Positions 8,191-16,153 of a DNA stretch of 64,000 nt are shown piece after piece (within the stretch, counting starts at the first letter, position 1; every line of letters starts with the position of its first letter). Made by a program: the position numbers and the translations under genes. Source of the DNA: JASDSY01 sp041441465 (GTDB lineage Bacteria; Muiribacteriota; UBA9980); NCBI GenBank assembly GCA_041441465.1, contig JASDSY010000004.1, positions 1 to 64,000 on the forward strand, given 5' to 3'. The notes below the pieces were generated by a model. That model worked only from the letters and a program-made list of their open reading frames with translations, was not told the DNA's origin and made no database searches.

Positions 8191-9284
8191 TGAGAGACAG
8201 GTTTATAAATTTTAAACCTCAGGAAAGTCCTATAAAAAAAATAAGTTATAAGCATGAAAGTGCGGCAGCTGAAAATGAATTAACGCTTTTAGCTGAAGAG
8301 TTCGGCGCTTATACCGGTCTTAAGTATGTTTATCCCGTATCTTCATATTCGGCGGCGCTGCTTACGGCTTTTTATACTTTAAATCTCGGTTCGGGAACGG
8401 CCGTTGCCACGTCTGCTTATAATTTCCCTGAAATTGCCGGCGCCATCGAATTAATCGGGGCGAAGCCGATATTTGTGGATGTCGATAACCATAATTATAC
8501 TATGAACCTTGCGCATTTTGAATTAATGCTTTCAAATGACGTAAAAGCTGTTATCGCTTCGCATATTTTCGGCGCGCCATGCGCGATTGATTCGATAGTG
8601 GAAGCCGCTAAAATTTATAAGCTGTTTGTGATTGAAGATGTCAACACTTCATTAGGCTGTGTTTATAAAGGCTATAAATGCGGAACGCTCGGGCATATTT
8701 CAGTTTTTAACTTCGATTCGGCGTCTTTGATTAATGCCGGCGGCGGCGGTATTGTCGCTACTTCTAATGAAAAGGTGAATGACAAGTTAAAAATAATAAT
8801 GAACGGCGGCCGCGATCCGATAACCGGCGAGATAAAATACCCCGCTCCTGATTTTTCAATGTCGCCTGATACGGCGCGCGTTATAAGGGAACACTTAAAA
8901 TTTATAAATGAGCTTCTAGATTACAAATATACCATAGCTAAATATTATAAGCGCGAGCTGGCGCATTATACCGATATTGTCCTGCCCGAGCAGAGCATAT
9001 ACTCGCTTCATACTTTTAATTATATCGCCGGTTTTTTTAAAAAGAGCGAGGATAAGTTGAAATTTCAAAAAGCTATGGCTAAATCAGGTATTAACTTTAG
9101 AAAATCGCCGGTATTTGTTCCGGGTATGGCTTATTACAAAAATCGCTACGATCTTTTAGCCGATAAGTATAAAAGCGCCGCCTGCTGCGGAAATAATATA
9201 GGGTTCATGCCTACCGATTACAATTATTCCCTTGAAAAAATAGAGGAAATAATCAATAATATAAAAAGTTCCATAAATGTGTAA
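8190..9284 (+). CDS. DegT/DnrJ/EryC1/StrS-fold protein lacking the PLP lysine
   Basis: A 364-residue protein whose ATG overlaps the stop of the MurC-like gene by one base, so the two are translationally coupled. The fold is that of sugar 3- or 4-aminotransferases: Tyr-Ser-Ala-Ala-Leu near residue 50, Phe-Val-Asp-Val-Asp near 95, His-Ile-Phe-Gly near 125, Val-Ile-Glu-Asp-Val-Asn near 150, and a Gly-Gly-Gly-Gly-Ile-Val turn near 185. Where family members have the Lys that forms the Schiff base (Ser-Phe-x-x-x-Lys), this protein reads Asn-Phe-Asp-Ser-Ala-Ser-Leu (174-180) with no Lys or His. It may be a non-transaminating or inactive homologue, or a binding or regulatory partner. Coupling with the Mur ligase suggests a shared role in modifying an envelope sugar; that is inference. 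Confidence 0.75.
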   Translation: MRDRFINFKPQESPIKKISYKHESAAAENELTLLAEEFGAYTGLKYVYPVSSYSAALLTAFYTLNLGSGTAVATSAYNFPEIAGAIELIGAKPIFVDVDNHNYTMNLAHFELMLSNDVKAVIASHIFGAPCAIDSIVEAAKIYKLFVIEDVNTSLGCVYKGYKCGTLGHISVFNFDSASLINAGGGGIVATSNEKVNDKLKIIMNGGRDPITGEIKYPAPDFSMSPDTARVIREHLKFINELLDYKYTIAKYYKRELAHYTDIVLPEQSIYSLHTFNYIAGFFKKSEDKLKFQKAMAKSGINFRKSPVFVPGMAYYKNRYDLLADKYKSAACCGNNIGFMPTDYNYSLEKIEEIINNIKSSINV

Positions 9285-9338
9285 TAGCTTTTATTATTGA
9301 TAGTTAATTAAAAAAATCTAAAATAATCTGGATTTTTT

Positions 9339-9367
9339 TTGAAAAATGTGTTAAAATTAACTAAAAT
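9339..9367 (+). promoter_or_regulatory. Promoter of the ferredoxin gene
   Basis: TTGAAA (9339-9344), 17-bp spacer, TAAAAT (9362-9367), about 57 nt before the ferredoxin ATG. Confidence 0.65.
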
Positions 9368-9423
9368 AATCCGGTGTTTGAACGCTTGGTTATTTTAATA
9401 TCATAACATGGAGGAACTCTCAC

Positions 9424-9597
9424 ATGGCAAAAATTACAGTTTCATCAGATTGCACAGGTTGCGGAATTTGCGTTGATATCGCTCCTACAGTATTCAAAAT
9501 AGGCGATGACGGCATTTCACACGTTATCGGCACAGACGTTGCAAAAGCAAAAGAAGCCGCTGACAGCTGCCCTGTAACAGCAATTACAGTTGCTTAG
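9424..9597 (+). CDS. Small [4Fe-4S] ferredoxin
   Basis: A 57-residue gene preceded by GGAGG (9411-9415). The protein begins Met-Ala-Lys-Ile-Thr-Val and has Cys at positions 10, 13, 16 and 49 in the pattern C-x2-C-x2-C...C-Pro, the single-cluster arrangement of Thermotoga/Desulfovibrio-type monocluster ferredoxins. It would carry one low-potential electron in the cytoplasm. Codon use is of the highly expressed kind (GCT, GTT, ACA, GCA), and it has its own promoter and a strong terminator. A likely partner is the electron-bifurcating hydrogenase encoded at 45-50 kb, which is inference from function rather than from location. Confidence 0.93.
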   Translation: MAKITVSSDCTGCGICVDIAPTVFKIGDDGISHVIGTDVAKAKEAADSCPVTAITVA

Positions 9598-9618
9598 TTT
9601 TAAATTTTAGAAATATTT

Positions 9619-9655
9619 AAAAACAACCCGCTTTTAAACGGGTTGTTTTTTTTAT
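9619..9655 (+). terminator. Terminator after the ferredoxin gene
   Basis: Perfect stem AAACAACCCG (9621-9630) with CGGGTTGTTT (9639-9648), 8-nt loop and a run of T. Confidence 0.92.
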
Positions 9656-9678
9656 TTCATCTGTTTTTAGGTGAGGTT

Positions 9679-10788
9679 ATGGAGCAAACTGCTAAAAATC
9701 AAAATCGCAAGCCTAAAATACTAATTATAAGGTTATCTGCCGCTGGCGATGTAGTGCTTACAATGCCGGCGTTTTTTTATTTGCGTCAAATGTTTCCCGC
9801 CTCGAAAATTGATTGGGTTATTGATGAACGCTTCAACGGACTTTTAGATATATTGCCGGGAATTAACCGTAAGATCATATTTCCCGGAAAATCTTTAAAA
9901 AATAAAACGCTGTCATTTTTTTCAAAATTATATATATTAAAAAAATTTATAGGCGAATTAAGGTCTGAAAAATATGATATGGTCTTTGATTTTCAGGGTT
10001 TATTTAAAAGCGGTCTTATTTCATATTTAAGCCGCTCTGTTATGCGCGCTGGATTCCGGTCGGGCGGCCATGATTCACGCGAATTTAACCATATATTCCA
10101 GAATAAAATAGTTACTGTCAATGAGCATGAAACTGATTGCGAACTTCCGTTAAAAATTTTAAACAGGGCAATTTTACTATGCGCCCGCGCGTCTGAAAAT
10201 AAATTCGTCATGCCGGCCGTAAATTTAAATATCCCGAGACAGTTCATTGATAAAATAAAATTGTCTTTAAATGAGGCTAAATCAGCATTTAATTACGATA
10301 AAGTGGTTGTGATTAATCCTTTTACAAACTGGCCGACGAAGACATGGCCGGTTGAAAACTGGGCCGGGCTTATAAATGAATTGCGTAAAGATGATAAATT
10401 TAAAAAGGTCCTTTTTGTTTTGCTCTGGGGGCCGTCCGAAAAGAAATTAGCTGAAAAAATTATTGAAATATCATGCAGTAAGGGCGTGATTTTATCTCCT
10501 GAAACTTCGTTAAATGAGGTTTTTGCTGTTATTGAGCTTTCCGATCTTATAATTTCAGGCGATTCTTTTGCGCTTCATGCCGGTTTTATATCCGGTAAAA
10601 AAACAGTCGCGCTTTTTGGCGCGTCAGAACCTTCACGCTGCGCGCCATTTGGTTCGAATACATCTACGGTTACGCTGTCTTTGCCGTGTCAGCATTGCTT
10701 CAAAAAAACATGCAAATTCAAAACTAACGAATGCATCGAAAAACTTCCGATTGATATGGTTAAAGAGGCTGTTTTAAAAATTATATAA
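9679..10788 (+). CDS. Glycosyltransferase family 9 (ADP-heptose:LPS heptosyltransferase-like)
   Basis: Start at the ATG at 9679 (369 residues) behind AGGTGAGG; an in-frame TTG at 9643 falls inside the ferredoxin terminator and is rejected. Family features are the N-terminal Ile-Ile-Arg-Leu-Ser-Ala-Ala-Gly-Asp-Val-Val (about 17-27), a Phe-Asp-Phe-Gln-Gly-Leu-Phe-Lys-Ser segment near 115, Ile-Asn-Pro-Phe-Thr-Asn-Trp-Pro-Thr-Lys-Thr-Trp near 215, and the sugar-nucleotide site Ser-Gly-Asp-Ser-Phe-Ala-Leu-His-Ala-Gly near 295. The C-terminal Cys-x2-Cys...Cys cluster is also common in GT9. The family adds heptose to lipopolysaccharide core on the cytoplasmic face of the inner membrane, which supports an outer membrane with LPS. 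Confidence 0.88.
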   Translation: MEQTAKNQNRKPKILIIRLSAAGDVVLTMPAFFYLRQMFPASKIDWVIDERFNGLLDILPGINRKIIFPGKSLKNKTLSFFSKLYILKKFIGELRSEKYDMVFDFQGLFKSGLISYLSRSVMRAGFRSGGHDSREFNHIFQNKIVTVNEHETDCELPLKILNRAILLCARASENKFVMPAVNLNIPRQFIDKIKLSLNEAKSAFNYDKVVVINPFTNWPTKTWPVENWAGLINELRKDDKFKKVLFVLLWGPSEKKLAEKIIEISCSKGVILSPETSLNEVFAVIELSDLIISGDSFALHAGFISGKKTVALFGASEPSRCAPFGSNTSTVTLSLPCQHCFKKTCKFKTNECIEKLPIDMVKEAVLKII

Positions 10789-10919
10789 TTAACCCGGAAA
10801 TAATTTTATCATTTGAATATCTAAAAAAAAATCTGCTATTTGGTAATAAACTTAAAAAATTATATAATAAAACTAATATTTATAATCTTTAAATATCACT
10901 TAATTGAATTATATGATTT

Positions 10920-10972
10920 AAAATAAAAAGAGCTGGTTCGAAAAGTATTTTTCGTGCAGCTCTTTTTATTTT
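10920..10972. terminator. Bidirectional terminator between convergent genes
   Basis: A 15-bp stem AAAATAAAAAGAGCT (10920-10934) with AGCTCTTTTTATTTT (10958-10972); the interior also pairs (TTCGAAAA with TTTTCG). It sits between the GT9 gene and the convergent pseudopilin gene and has A and T tracts suited to both strands. Confidence 0.85.
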
Positions 10973-11073
10973 GTGTGATTTTGAAATTATTATTTAATTT
11001 ATCGTTAAATTTTACTTTGGTTTAAGTATTGAAAATAAAATTATTATTTAAAAAGTCCGGCGTTAATTAAAAA

Positions 11074-11916
11074 TTAAAGCGCGCTCCGCATATAAATGAT
11101 CTGGTCAAAATAATTTATATTTTTATTGTTATCGCCGATCGAAAATTGTATACATACTGCCATAGCTTTTTTTATGTCGTCGAATCCTTTAACTCCGTTT
11201 TTATCGGCTTTATATGTGGCTTTAGTTATCATTTCTTCTTTTTTATCTATATCTATCGTATCATCGAGCATCATTGCGGCATCATACTGCCCGCCTATCA
11301 CAAAGAAGCGGCTTTCTTTTTTTACTTTGGCGTTATTATAGGGTACTTCCGATTCGGCGAGAACGCCTATCGTATTTCCGGTAATATTGTCTTTTCTGCT
11401 GTCAAGAAGCTTATCGGCAGCGGCTTTATTCAGCGCCGGCGGCTGCGTGTCCGATTTAGCGCGCATGAGTGTCATCGGGTTAATTTGTTTGCCGTTTAAA
11501 TTTTGTTCTTTTTTGTAAAGCGTATAAGTTATATAGTCGTATTCTACAGGGTTATCGTCGGTGTCTTTTTTTATGTTTTTAACGTGCTTGAGCGTCATTG
11601 TTATCATTTCGTCATTGTTTTCGTATTCTGTTATCTCGCTTGATTCGCGTACGTCCTTTTCGAGCCATTGCAGCGATAACCGGGCTTCCCTTAAATTATC
11701 GCCTTTTTGCAAGGTGTTTTCGGCCTGGCGCCTGCCGTGCGACAAAAAATCGTTGAATACCCAGAATAAAAACGCGAACAGGCATACCGCGATCATTATC
11801 TCTACGAGCGTAAAGCCTTTTGAGCGCAGCCGATCGGCCGCTTTCAGCTTATTATTAAGGCGGTAATTTACTTTTTGTGATCTGTTTTTATCGTTGTTTT
11901 CTAAATAAGTGTTCAT
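11074..11916 (-). CDS. Pseudopilin, GspJ/PulJ-like
   Basis: A 280-residue protein with an extended, charged leader of 34 residues, then the type IV prepilin signature Gly34|Phe-Thr-Leu-Val-Glu39 and a hydrophobic helix. A prepilin peptidase would cleave after Gly34 and the Glu at +5 guides assembly. Downstream, Ala-Arg-Leu-Ser-Leu-Gln-Trp-Leu-Glu-Lys-Asp-Val-Arg (about 72-84) is the hallmark of GspJ/PilW-type minor pseudopilins. A CGAGG ribosome site precedes the ATG. It lies immediately downstream of a GspI-like gene in the same operon, the usual I-J order of type II secretion tips, although no GspD, GspE or GspF is in the window. Confidence 0.85.
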   Translation of the reverse strand: MNTYLENNDKNRSQKVNYRLNNKLKAADRLRSKGFTLVEIMIAVCLFAFLFWVFNDFLSHGRRQAENTLQKGDNLREARLSLQWLEKDVRESSEITEYENNDEMITMTLKHVKNIKKDTDDNPVEYDYITYTLYKKEQNLNGKQINPMTLMRAKSDTQPPALNKAAADKLLDSRKDNITGNTIGVLAESEVPYNNAKVKKESRFFVIGGQYDAAMMLDDTIDIDKKEEMITKATYKADKNGVKGFDDIKKAMAVCIQFSIGDNNKNINYFDQIIYMRSAL

Positions 11917-11945
11917 TTTATGCCTCGGCTAAAATTAATATGCGG

Positions 11946-12554
11946 TTAATCTCTTTTGGTGACAATACTGAATGCCGTAAAGCTCTGTTCTTTTGTGCTG
12001 GTCGGCTCTTTCCACGACACTTTAACCGTTATCTGAATCCTTGACCTCAATTTATCATGCTCTATTTTCGACTTTGGATTGACCACTGATGTGCTGCTGC
12101 TTGACGGGTCTAATGTAGTATCGTATAACACTATCGGGAAATTTTTTTTTGGGAAATATGAAACTGCGACTTCCATTTTATGATTAGGATATCCGGCTAT
12201 TTTCCCGTAGTCGATGCTTTTTTTGAAATCCGCCCATTCTATTTTTCCGCTTTTTATAGTCTCATTTAATAAAATTTTATTAAGCGCGTTAAATCCGCTG
12301 TATGTAACTACGGAACCTGCTTCCTGTCCGGCTTCAGATACCGTTCCGTATTTTAATTCCTCTAGCTTGGATGTTGCTATTGTAATGGCCTGTATTGCGT
12401 AAACGCTTTTGACATTTGCCATGCCTGAATATTTCAGCGCGTTTACGAACGGAATTACCGCCAGCGCCAGGACGACAAATGCTATCAATATTTCGAGTAT
12501 TGAAAATCCTTTAGTTATATTCTTGTTTTTAAATATTATAGCTGCTTTATTCAT
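11946..12554 (-). CDS. Pseudopilin, GspI-like
   Basis: A 202-residue protein with a short basic leader and the processing site Gly16|Phe-Ser-Ile-Leu-Glu21, then a hydrophobic helix beginning Ile-Leu-Ile-Ala-Phe. Residues Ala-Ile-Thr-Ile-Ala-Thr-Ser-Lys-Leu-Glu-Glu-Leu (about 60-71) match the GspI/PilV region that usually reads Ala-x-x-Leu-Ala-x-x-x-Leu-Glu. The C-terminal part is beta-rich (Ile-Gln-Ile-Thr-Val-Lys-Val-Ser-Trp). It is 29 nt upstream of the GspJ-like gene and would form the filament tip with it. Confidence 0.83.
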   Translation of the reverse strand: MNKAAIIFKNKNITKGFSILEILIAFVVLALAVIPFVNALKYSGMANVKSVYAIQAITIATSKLEELKYGTVSEAGQEAGSVVTYSGFNALNKILLNETIKSGKIEWADFKKSIDYGKIAGYPNHKMEVAVSYFPKKNFPIVLYDTTLDPSSSSTSVVNPKSKIEHDKLRSRIQITVKVSWKEPTSTKEQSFTAFSIVTKRD

Positions 12555-12589
12555 ATAAATTCCTGTTTATTGATTTATAATTAATTTTC

Positions 12590-13186
12590 TTATTTAAGAT
12601 TTTGTTTTATCAATTCGTTTTTTAATTTTGTTATTTCAAGCTTGGTTTGGGGGTTAATGTCCATTTTCTCGAGCGTCTCGATATAGCGCTGCATTGATTT
12701 CAAATACTGTTTCTGGTTTTGATTCAGCATAAATATCATGGCCATTTTCTGGTAAATTTTTAATTTCATAATGTCGTTTGTCGGTTCTGTTTTGGCGGCC
12801 GCTATAAGCAGTTCTATCGCTTTATCGAAATCGCCGGTGGCTAATAATTTTTCGGCTTTTGAAAAAAGCTTGCTCGCGGCTCCCGATGTTGCCTGTAAAT
12901 ATTTTGCATTATAGCTGTCATAACTTTTGATAGACTCGACAGTTTTTTTGTAGGCCAGGCGATTTGCTACGAAAATATTGTCAAAAGTTGATTTAGAATC
13001 GTACGTTTCGACGTTGAGCAGTCGTGAAGATCCCATTTTTTTGATTTCTTCGGCTTCTTCTGTAAGCGAAATCGTTTTAGTCCGTACTTTGACTTTCGAG
13101 GATTTCATAATATAATTCAAGCCCGGCACTACGATTGTCAGTATGAATATTATTGCGGAAAATATCATAATTGTTTTACTTTTCAT
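12590..13186 (-). CDS. Membrane-anchored TPR-like protein of the pseudopilin operon
   Basis: A 198-residue protein. The ATG at 13186 is preferred over an in-frame TTG at 13231 because it begins directly with Met-Lys-Ser-Lys and a transmembrane helix (about 5-24) and has AAAGAG upstream. The remainder is soluble; Ala-Glu-Lys-Leu-Leu-Ala-Thr-Gly-Asp-Phe-Asp-Lys-Ala-Ile-Glu-Leu-Leu (near 110-130) is a clear tetratricopeptide helix pair and a second one follows. No enzyme motif is seen. As first gene of the operon with GspI- and GspJ-like genes, it may be an assembly or scaffold factor; this is inference from position. Confidence 0.72.
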   Translation of the reverse strand: MKSKTIMIFSAIIFILTIVVPGLNYIMKSSKVKVRTKTISLTEEAEEIKKMGSSRLLNVETYDSKSTFDNIFVANRLAYKKTVESIKSYDSYNAKYLQATSGAASKLFSKAEKLLATGDFDKAIELLIAAAKTEPTNDIMKLKIYQKMAMIFMLNQNQKQYLKSMQRYIETLEKMDINPQTKLEITKLKNELIKQNLK

Positions 13187-13239
13187 AATGTCGCTCTTTA
13201 AAAAATATTTTCGAATTCTCTTTAATTTCAAGTGAATTT

Positions 13240-13267
13240 ATTATAGCTTGTTTATAGTTGATTTTTA
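13240..13267 (-). promoter_or_regulatory. Possible promoter of the TPR/GspI/GspJ operon
   Basis: On the minus strand a perfect TATAAT (13245 down to 13240) with TTAAAA 16 bp upstream. The -35 match is only fair. Confidence 0.45.
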
Positions 13268-13328
13268 AGTTTTTTATGTCGAAACCCGCATTATTATATG
13301 CAATTAAATTTTATGCTGCCGGGTAAAA

Positions 13329-13359
13329 AATAAAAAAGAATTTTAAGTTCTTTTTTATT
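13329..13359 (-). terminator. Possible terminator after the PilX-like gene
   Basis: AATAAAAAAGAA (13329-13340) pairs with TTCTTTTTTATT (13348-13359) 22 nt downstream of the stop. The stem is almost all A-T, so it is weak. Confidence 0.4.
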
Positions 13360-13380
13360 AAAGTGTGGAAATTAAATATT

Positions 13381-15804
13381 TTATTTTAACTCGCGCTGCT
13401 GGATAAAACCGTCTGATTGATTGCCGTAATTAATGGTGCAGTATTTTTCTTTTTTTGCGTCGTCGACTATATCTACCCATTTTTGAAATTTATTTATCAT
13501 GATTTTATCGGGATAACAGTTGTCTTTTTCCTGCCAGTCAAGTTTTTCGCAGGCGAAGTTTCCGTTTATTGTCGTGAATGTGTCGTCGCTGCCGCTGAAG
13601 AGTTTGAACGCTCCGCTGTCGCGTGATTCAAGGTCCATCATCATGCCGTTTACGCCGTATAAATAAGCGTCAACCCTGAATTGGGGATTTTTTGAAAATA
13701 TAGACTGCACCCAGCCGTTGCCAAAGTATGCCGGATCATATGCGTGCGGTGCGAATATGATTTTGCCTGTAATGCCCGGATAATTCGGCGAATCTTTGGT
13801 GCCGAGAGCTATAAGCTGCAGCCTGTTATAAGGTCCGCTCAAAAATTCAGGGTTTTTCTCGCAGCCCGGGTCGCCGACCTCGTCGTCTTTATGGCGCTGA
13901 ATTGTTCCGCCGATTATAATATTCCCCGTTGCGACAATAACGCCGTTGCCTTTATAATATCCTTCTATTAAAACGTCGCCGTCGACATAATAAACGCCGT
14001 CGACCGGTATCGCGTATTCAGAAAGCTGTCGCGCCGCCTCGAATATATTTTTAGTGAAACTGAATTTATACCAGCTTTGCGGCGGGCAGTCATCGGCCTT
14101 TGTCGCCCAGCCCCAGAATGGACGCCATACTACGCTTTTAAAATTCTTGACTTTCACTTCGCCGATTAACGGGAACGAGCCGCCTGTAAATTTTCTTTCC
14201 TCAAAAAAAACTTTATTTACGCTGTCATCGTAATAGTGCGGACGTTTGGTTTTGCCGGGACTGATGGTTTCAGCTTTATCAAGAATTATATTGTGCCTTA
14301 ACGCTATTCTTTTATATACGTCGATGTCATAAAGATGCGGTAATTTTGCAGGCGGCGCAGGATATTTTGCTGCGTCGATCGCGAGCGTGGCTTCAAAATC
14401 ATAAGCCTCGGTATCTACGACTTTCATTTTGCTTACCCATTGGCCGAATCCTAAAGACTGGCCGACTTTTTTGAAGAAATTACCGATTCCGGCTAATAAT
14501 CCGGTTTCTTCGGTGCCTTTGCTTGTGTCAAAATAACCGTATAATCTTTTAACTCCGACTATTTCGTTGTGAAGTGTCTTTTTAGGCGCGTCGAAAAATT
14601 TTGGCAATGCCCAGTGAATTGCGCTCTGGAACCCTTCGCCGATTTTTTCCGATGCGGTTAATGCCGGAAAATGTCCGGTCAGGTCGATATTGCCGCGCGT
14701 GCCGCCAGGCGAGCTGGCGATCGATTTCCAGGCTTCTAAAAGCCCCGCTAACGGCCCCGTCGAAGTGTCGTATTCGCATAAAACCTGATTTTGCCCGAGA
14801 ATTGCTTCTAAATTTAAAATATCTTTTAAATTTAAAGAACTGCCGTCGCGCGGAAGATATTTTGCTATAGGCGATTCTTTGTCGAGCTTGCTGTCGACTG
14901 AAGGCGAATGTAATTTTAAAATCATAGGAACGTTATTGACGTTTTCCATAAATGATTTGATGCTTGCCCATTGTAAAAGCGGGCCGACTATCGTGGCAAG
15001 CTCCAGAAGTCCTGTGCCTTTCATTTCATTGAGGCAGACTTTTAAATTTCGACCGAATATTATAGATTTAGTCGGTTCATCGCTATTCCATTTGCATCCG
15101 TTATTTACGATTAAATATTGCGGTATGAAAGGTGAATTTAAAGTTAATTTTGACATCAGCGAATCGGAAACCCTTCTTGCCGGAATCATCTCTTCGGAAG
15201 GATTGTTCGCTACGAATGAATGGTCGTACATGACTGAAAGGTCGCGATAAACTTCTATAAGCCTCTGCGCCGTTGCGCTTCGTTTGGTACCGCGGTATTC
15301 GCCCTGGCATGTTATAGTCATTAGTCCGTAAACCAGGTTGTCGTCATTGAAATTTTTCTGAACGTCAAATTTTAATTTAATCGAATTGATTTTTCCTTCT
15401 GGGATTTGCTCTTTTATTTTTTGGTTTATATCGCTTACGTATAGGTCGTTTGACCATACGTCGTCGGGCGCGTCAAATGGGATATCCATTTCAAAATTTT
15501 TAAGCTGTCCGAAAGATTTATTGATGTCAAGCGGCGATGCCACATTCAATGTCGGTATGACATCAGTTGTTCTGTGTGTTCTTAATATGTAAAGCGCATG
15601 TTCGACGCCTGTTTCAGCGATGAAATGCGCCACGCTCGATTCTAAGTGCGCGAACGAGGATGCCGATTCCTGCCTCATCACATTTATGAATGTATAGGCT
15701 AATAAAAACATTATAAGCACCATTACAATGACGTAAACAAGAGCGAATCCTTTATTTTTGTTATATTTTTTATCGCATTTCGAAACGATAATTTTTTCAG
15801 GCAT
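13381..15804 (-). CDS. Very long PilX/GspK-like pilin-domain protein
   Basis: An 807-residue protein with an excellent GGGAGGTG ribosome site. Residues 19-42 (Lys-Gly|Phe-Ala-Leu-Val-Tyr-Val-Ile-Val, then hydrophobic) form a type IV pilin-like N-terminus lacking Glu at +5, as in PilX and GspK, which sit at the filament tip. It continues Arg-Gln-Glu-Ser-Ala-Ser-Ser...Ala-Glu-Thr-Gly-Val-Glu-His-Ala-Leu, the PilX N-terminal domain pattern. The other ~700 residues are a beta-rich domain without a known motif, including a region rich in Trp, Tyr and Cys (about 580-660). PilX proteins are usually far shorter, so this is a pilin tip with a large added domain. It has its own promoter and lies upstream of the GspI/GspJ operon. 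Confidence 0.75.
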   Translation of the reverse strand: MPEKIIVSKCDKKYNKNKGFALVYVIVMVLIMFLLAYTFINVMRQESASSFAHLESSVAHFIAETGVEHALYILRTHRTTDVIPTLNVASPLDINKSFGQLKNFEMDIPFDAPDDVWSNDLYVSDINQKIKEQIPEGKINSIKLKFDVQKNFNDDNLVYGLMTITCQGEYRGTKRSATAQRLIEVYRDLSVMYDHSFVANNPSEEMIPARRVSDSLMSKLTLNSPFIPQYLIVNNGCKWNSDEPTKSIIFGRNLKVCLNEMKGTGLLELATIVGPLLQWASIKSFMENVNNVPMILKLHSPSVDSKLDKESPIAKYLPRDGSSLNLKDILNLEAILGQNQVLCEYDTSTGPLAGLLEAWKSIASSPGGTRGNIDLTGHFPALTASEKIGEGFQSAIHWALPKFFDAPKKTLHNEIVGVKRLYGYFDTSKGTEETGLLAGIGNFFKKVGQSLGFGQWVSKMKVVDTEAYDFEATLAIDAAKYPAPPAKLPHLYDIDVYKRIALRHNIILDKAETISPGKTKRPHYYDDSVNKVFFEERKFTGGSFPLIGEVKVKNFKSVVWRPFWGWATKADDCPPQSWYKFSFTKNIFEAARQLSEYAIPVDGVYYVDGDVLIEGYYKGNGVIVATGNIIIGGTIQRHKDDEVGDPGCEKNPEFLSGPYNRLQLIALGTKDSPNYPGITGKIIFAPHAYDPAYFGNGWVQSIFSKNPQFRVDAYLYGVNGMMMDLESRDSGAFKLFSGSDDTFTTINGNFACEKLDWQEKDNCYPDKIMINKFQKWVDIVDDAKKEKYCTINYGNQSDGFIQQRELK

Positions 15805-15870
15805 TGTTACACCTCCCGGCGCTGCTTTAATGCGTTTTTAATTATATAATAAAAAAATAATATTGAAAAT

Positions 15871-15899
15871 ATTTTAGCAGATACTAATGCATAAGTCAA
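15871..15899 (-). promoter_or_regulatory. Promoter of the PilX-like gene
   Basis: Minus strand: TTGACT (15899 to 15894), 17-bp spacer, TAAAAT (15876 to 15871), about 66 nt before the start codon. The remainder of the gap (15900-16153) shows no clear promoter or repeat for the divergent M6-like gene. Confidence 0.72.
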
Positions 15900-16153
15900 G
15901 GAAATCGAGTAATTATAAGTAAATTAAATACACTTTACCCTATATTATTTTACTGAAAAAAATTTGTTTTTGTTCCCAAATGACAGATTTTTGATGATTT
16001 AATATTTTTATTAAACGGCCGATATTAAGTTAAGGCTTGCTTTCTTTACGTTAAATAAGATTTCCGGCGGATTAATTTTTATTGAATAACGGCCTGGATG
16101 TAAGATAATAACCCGATATTAGCTGAACGGCTATTTTTTACGGAGAATTTTAA

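Noticed and set aside
14582..15310. Several overlapping open frames on both strands within the PilX-like gene
   Set aside because: They are shadows of the 807-residue minus-strand gene, lacking ribosome sites and recognisable domains.
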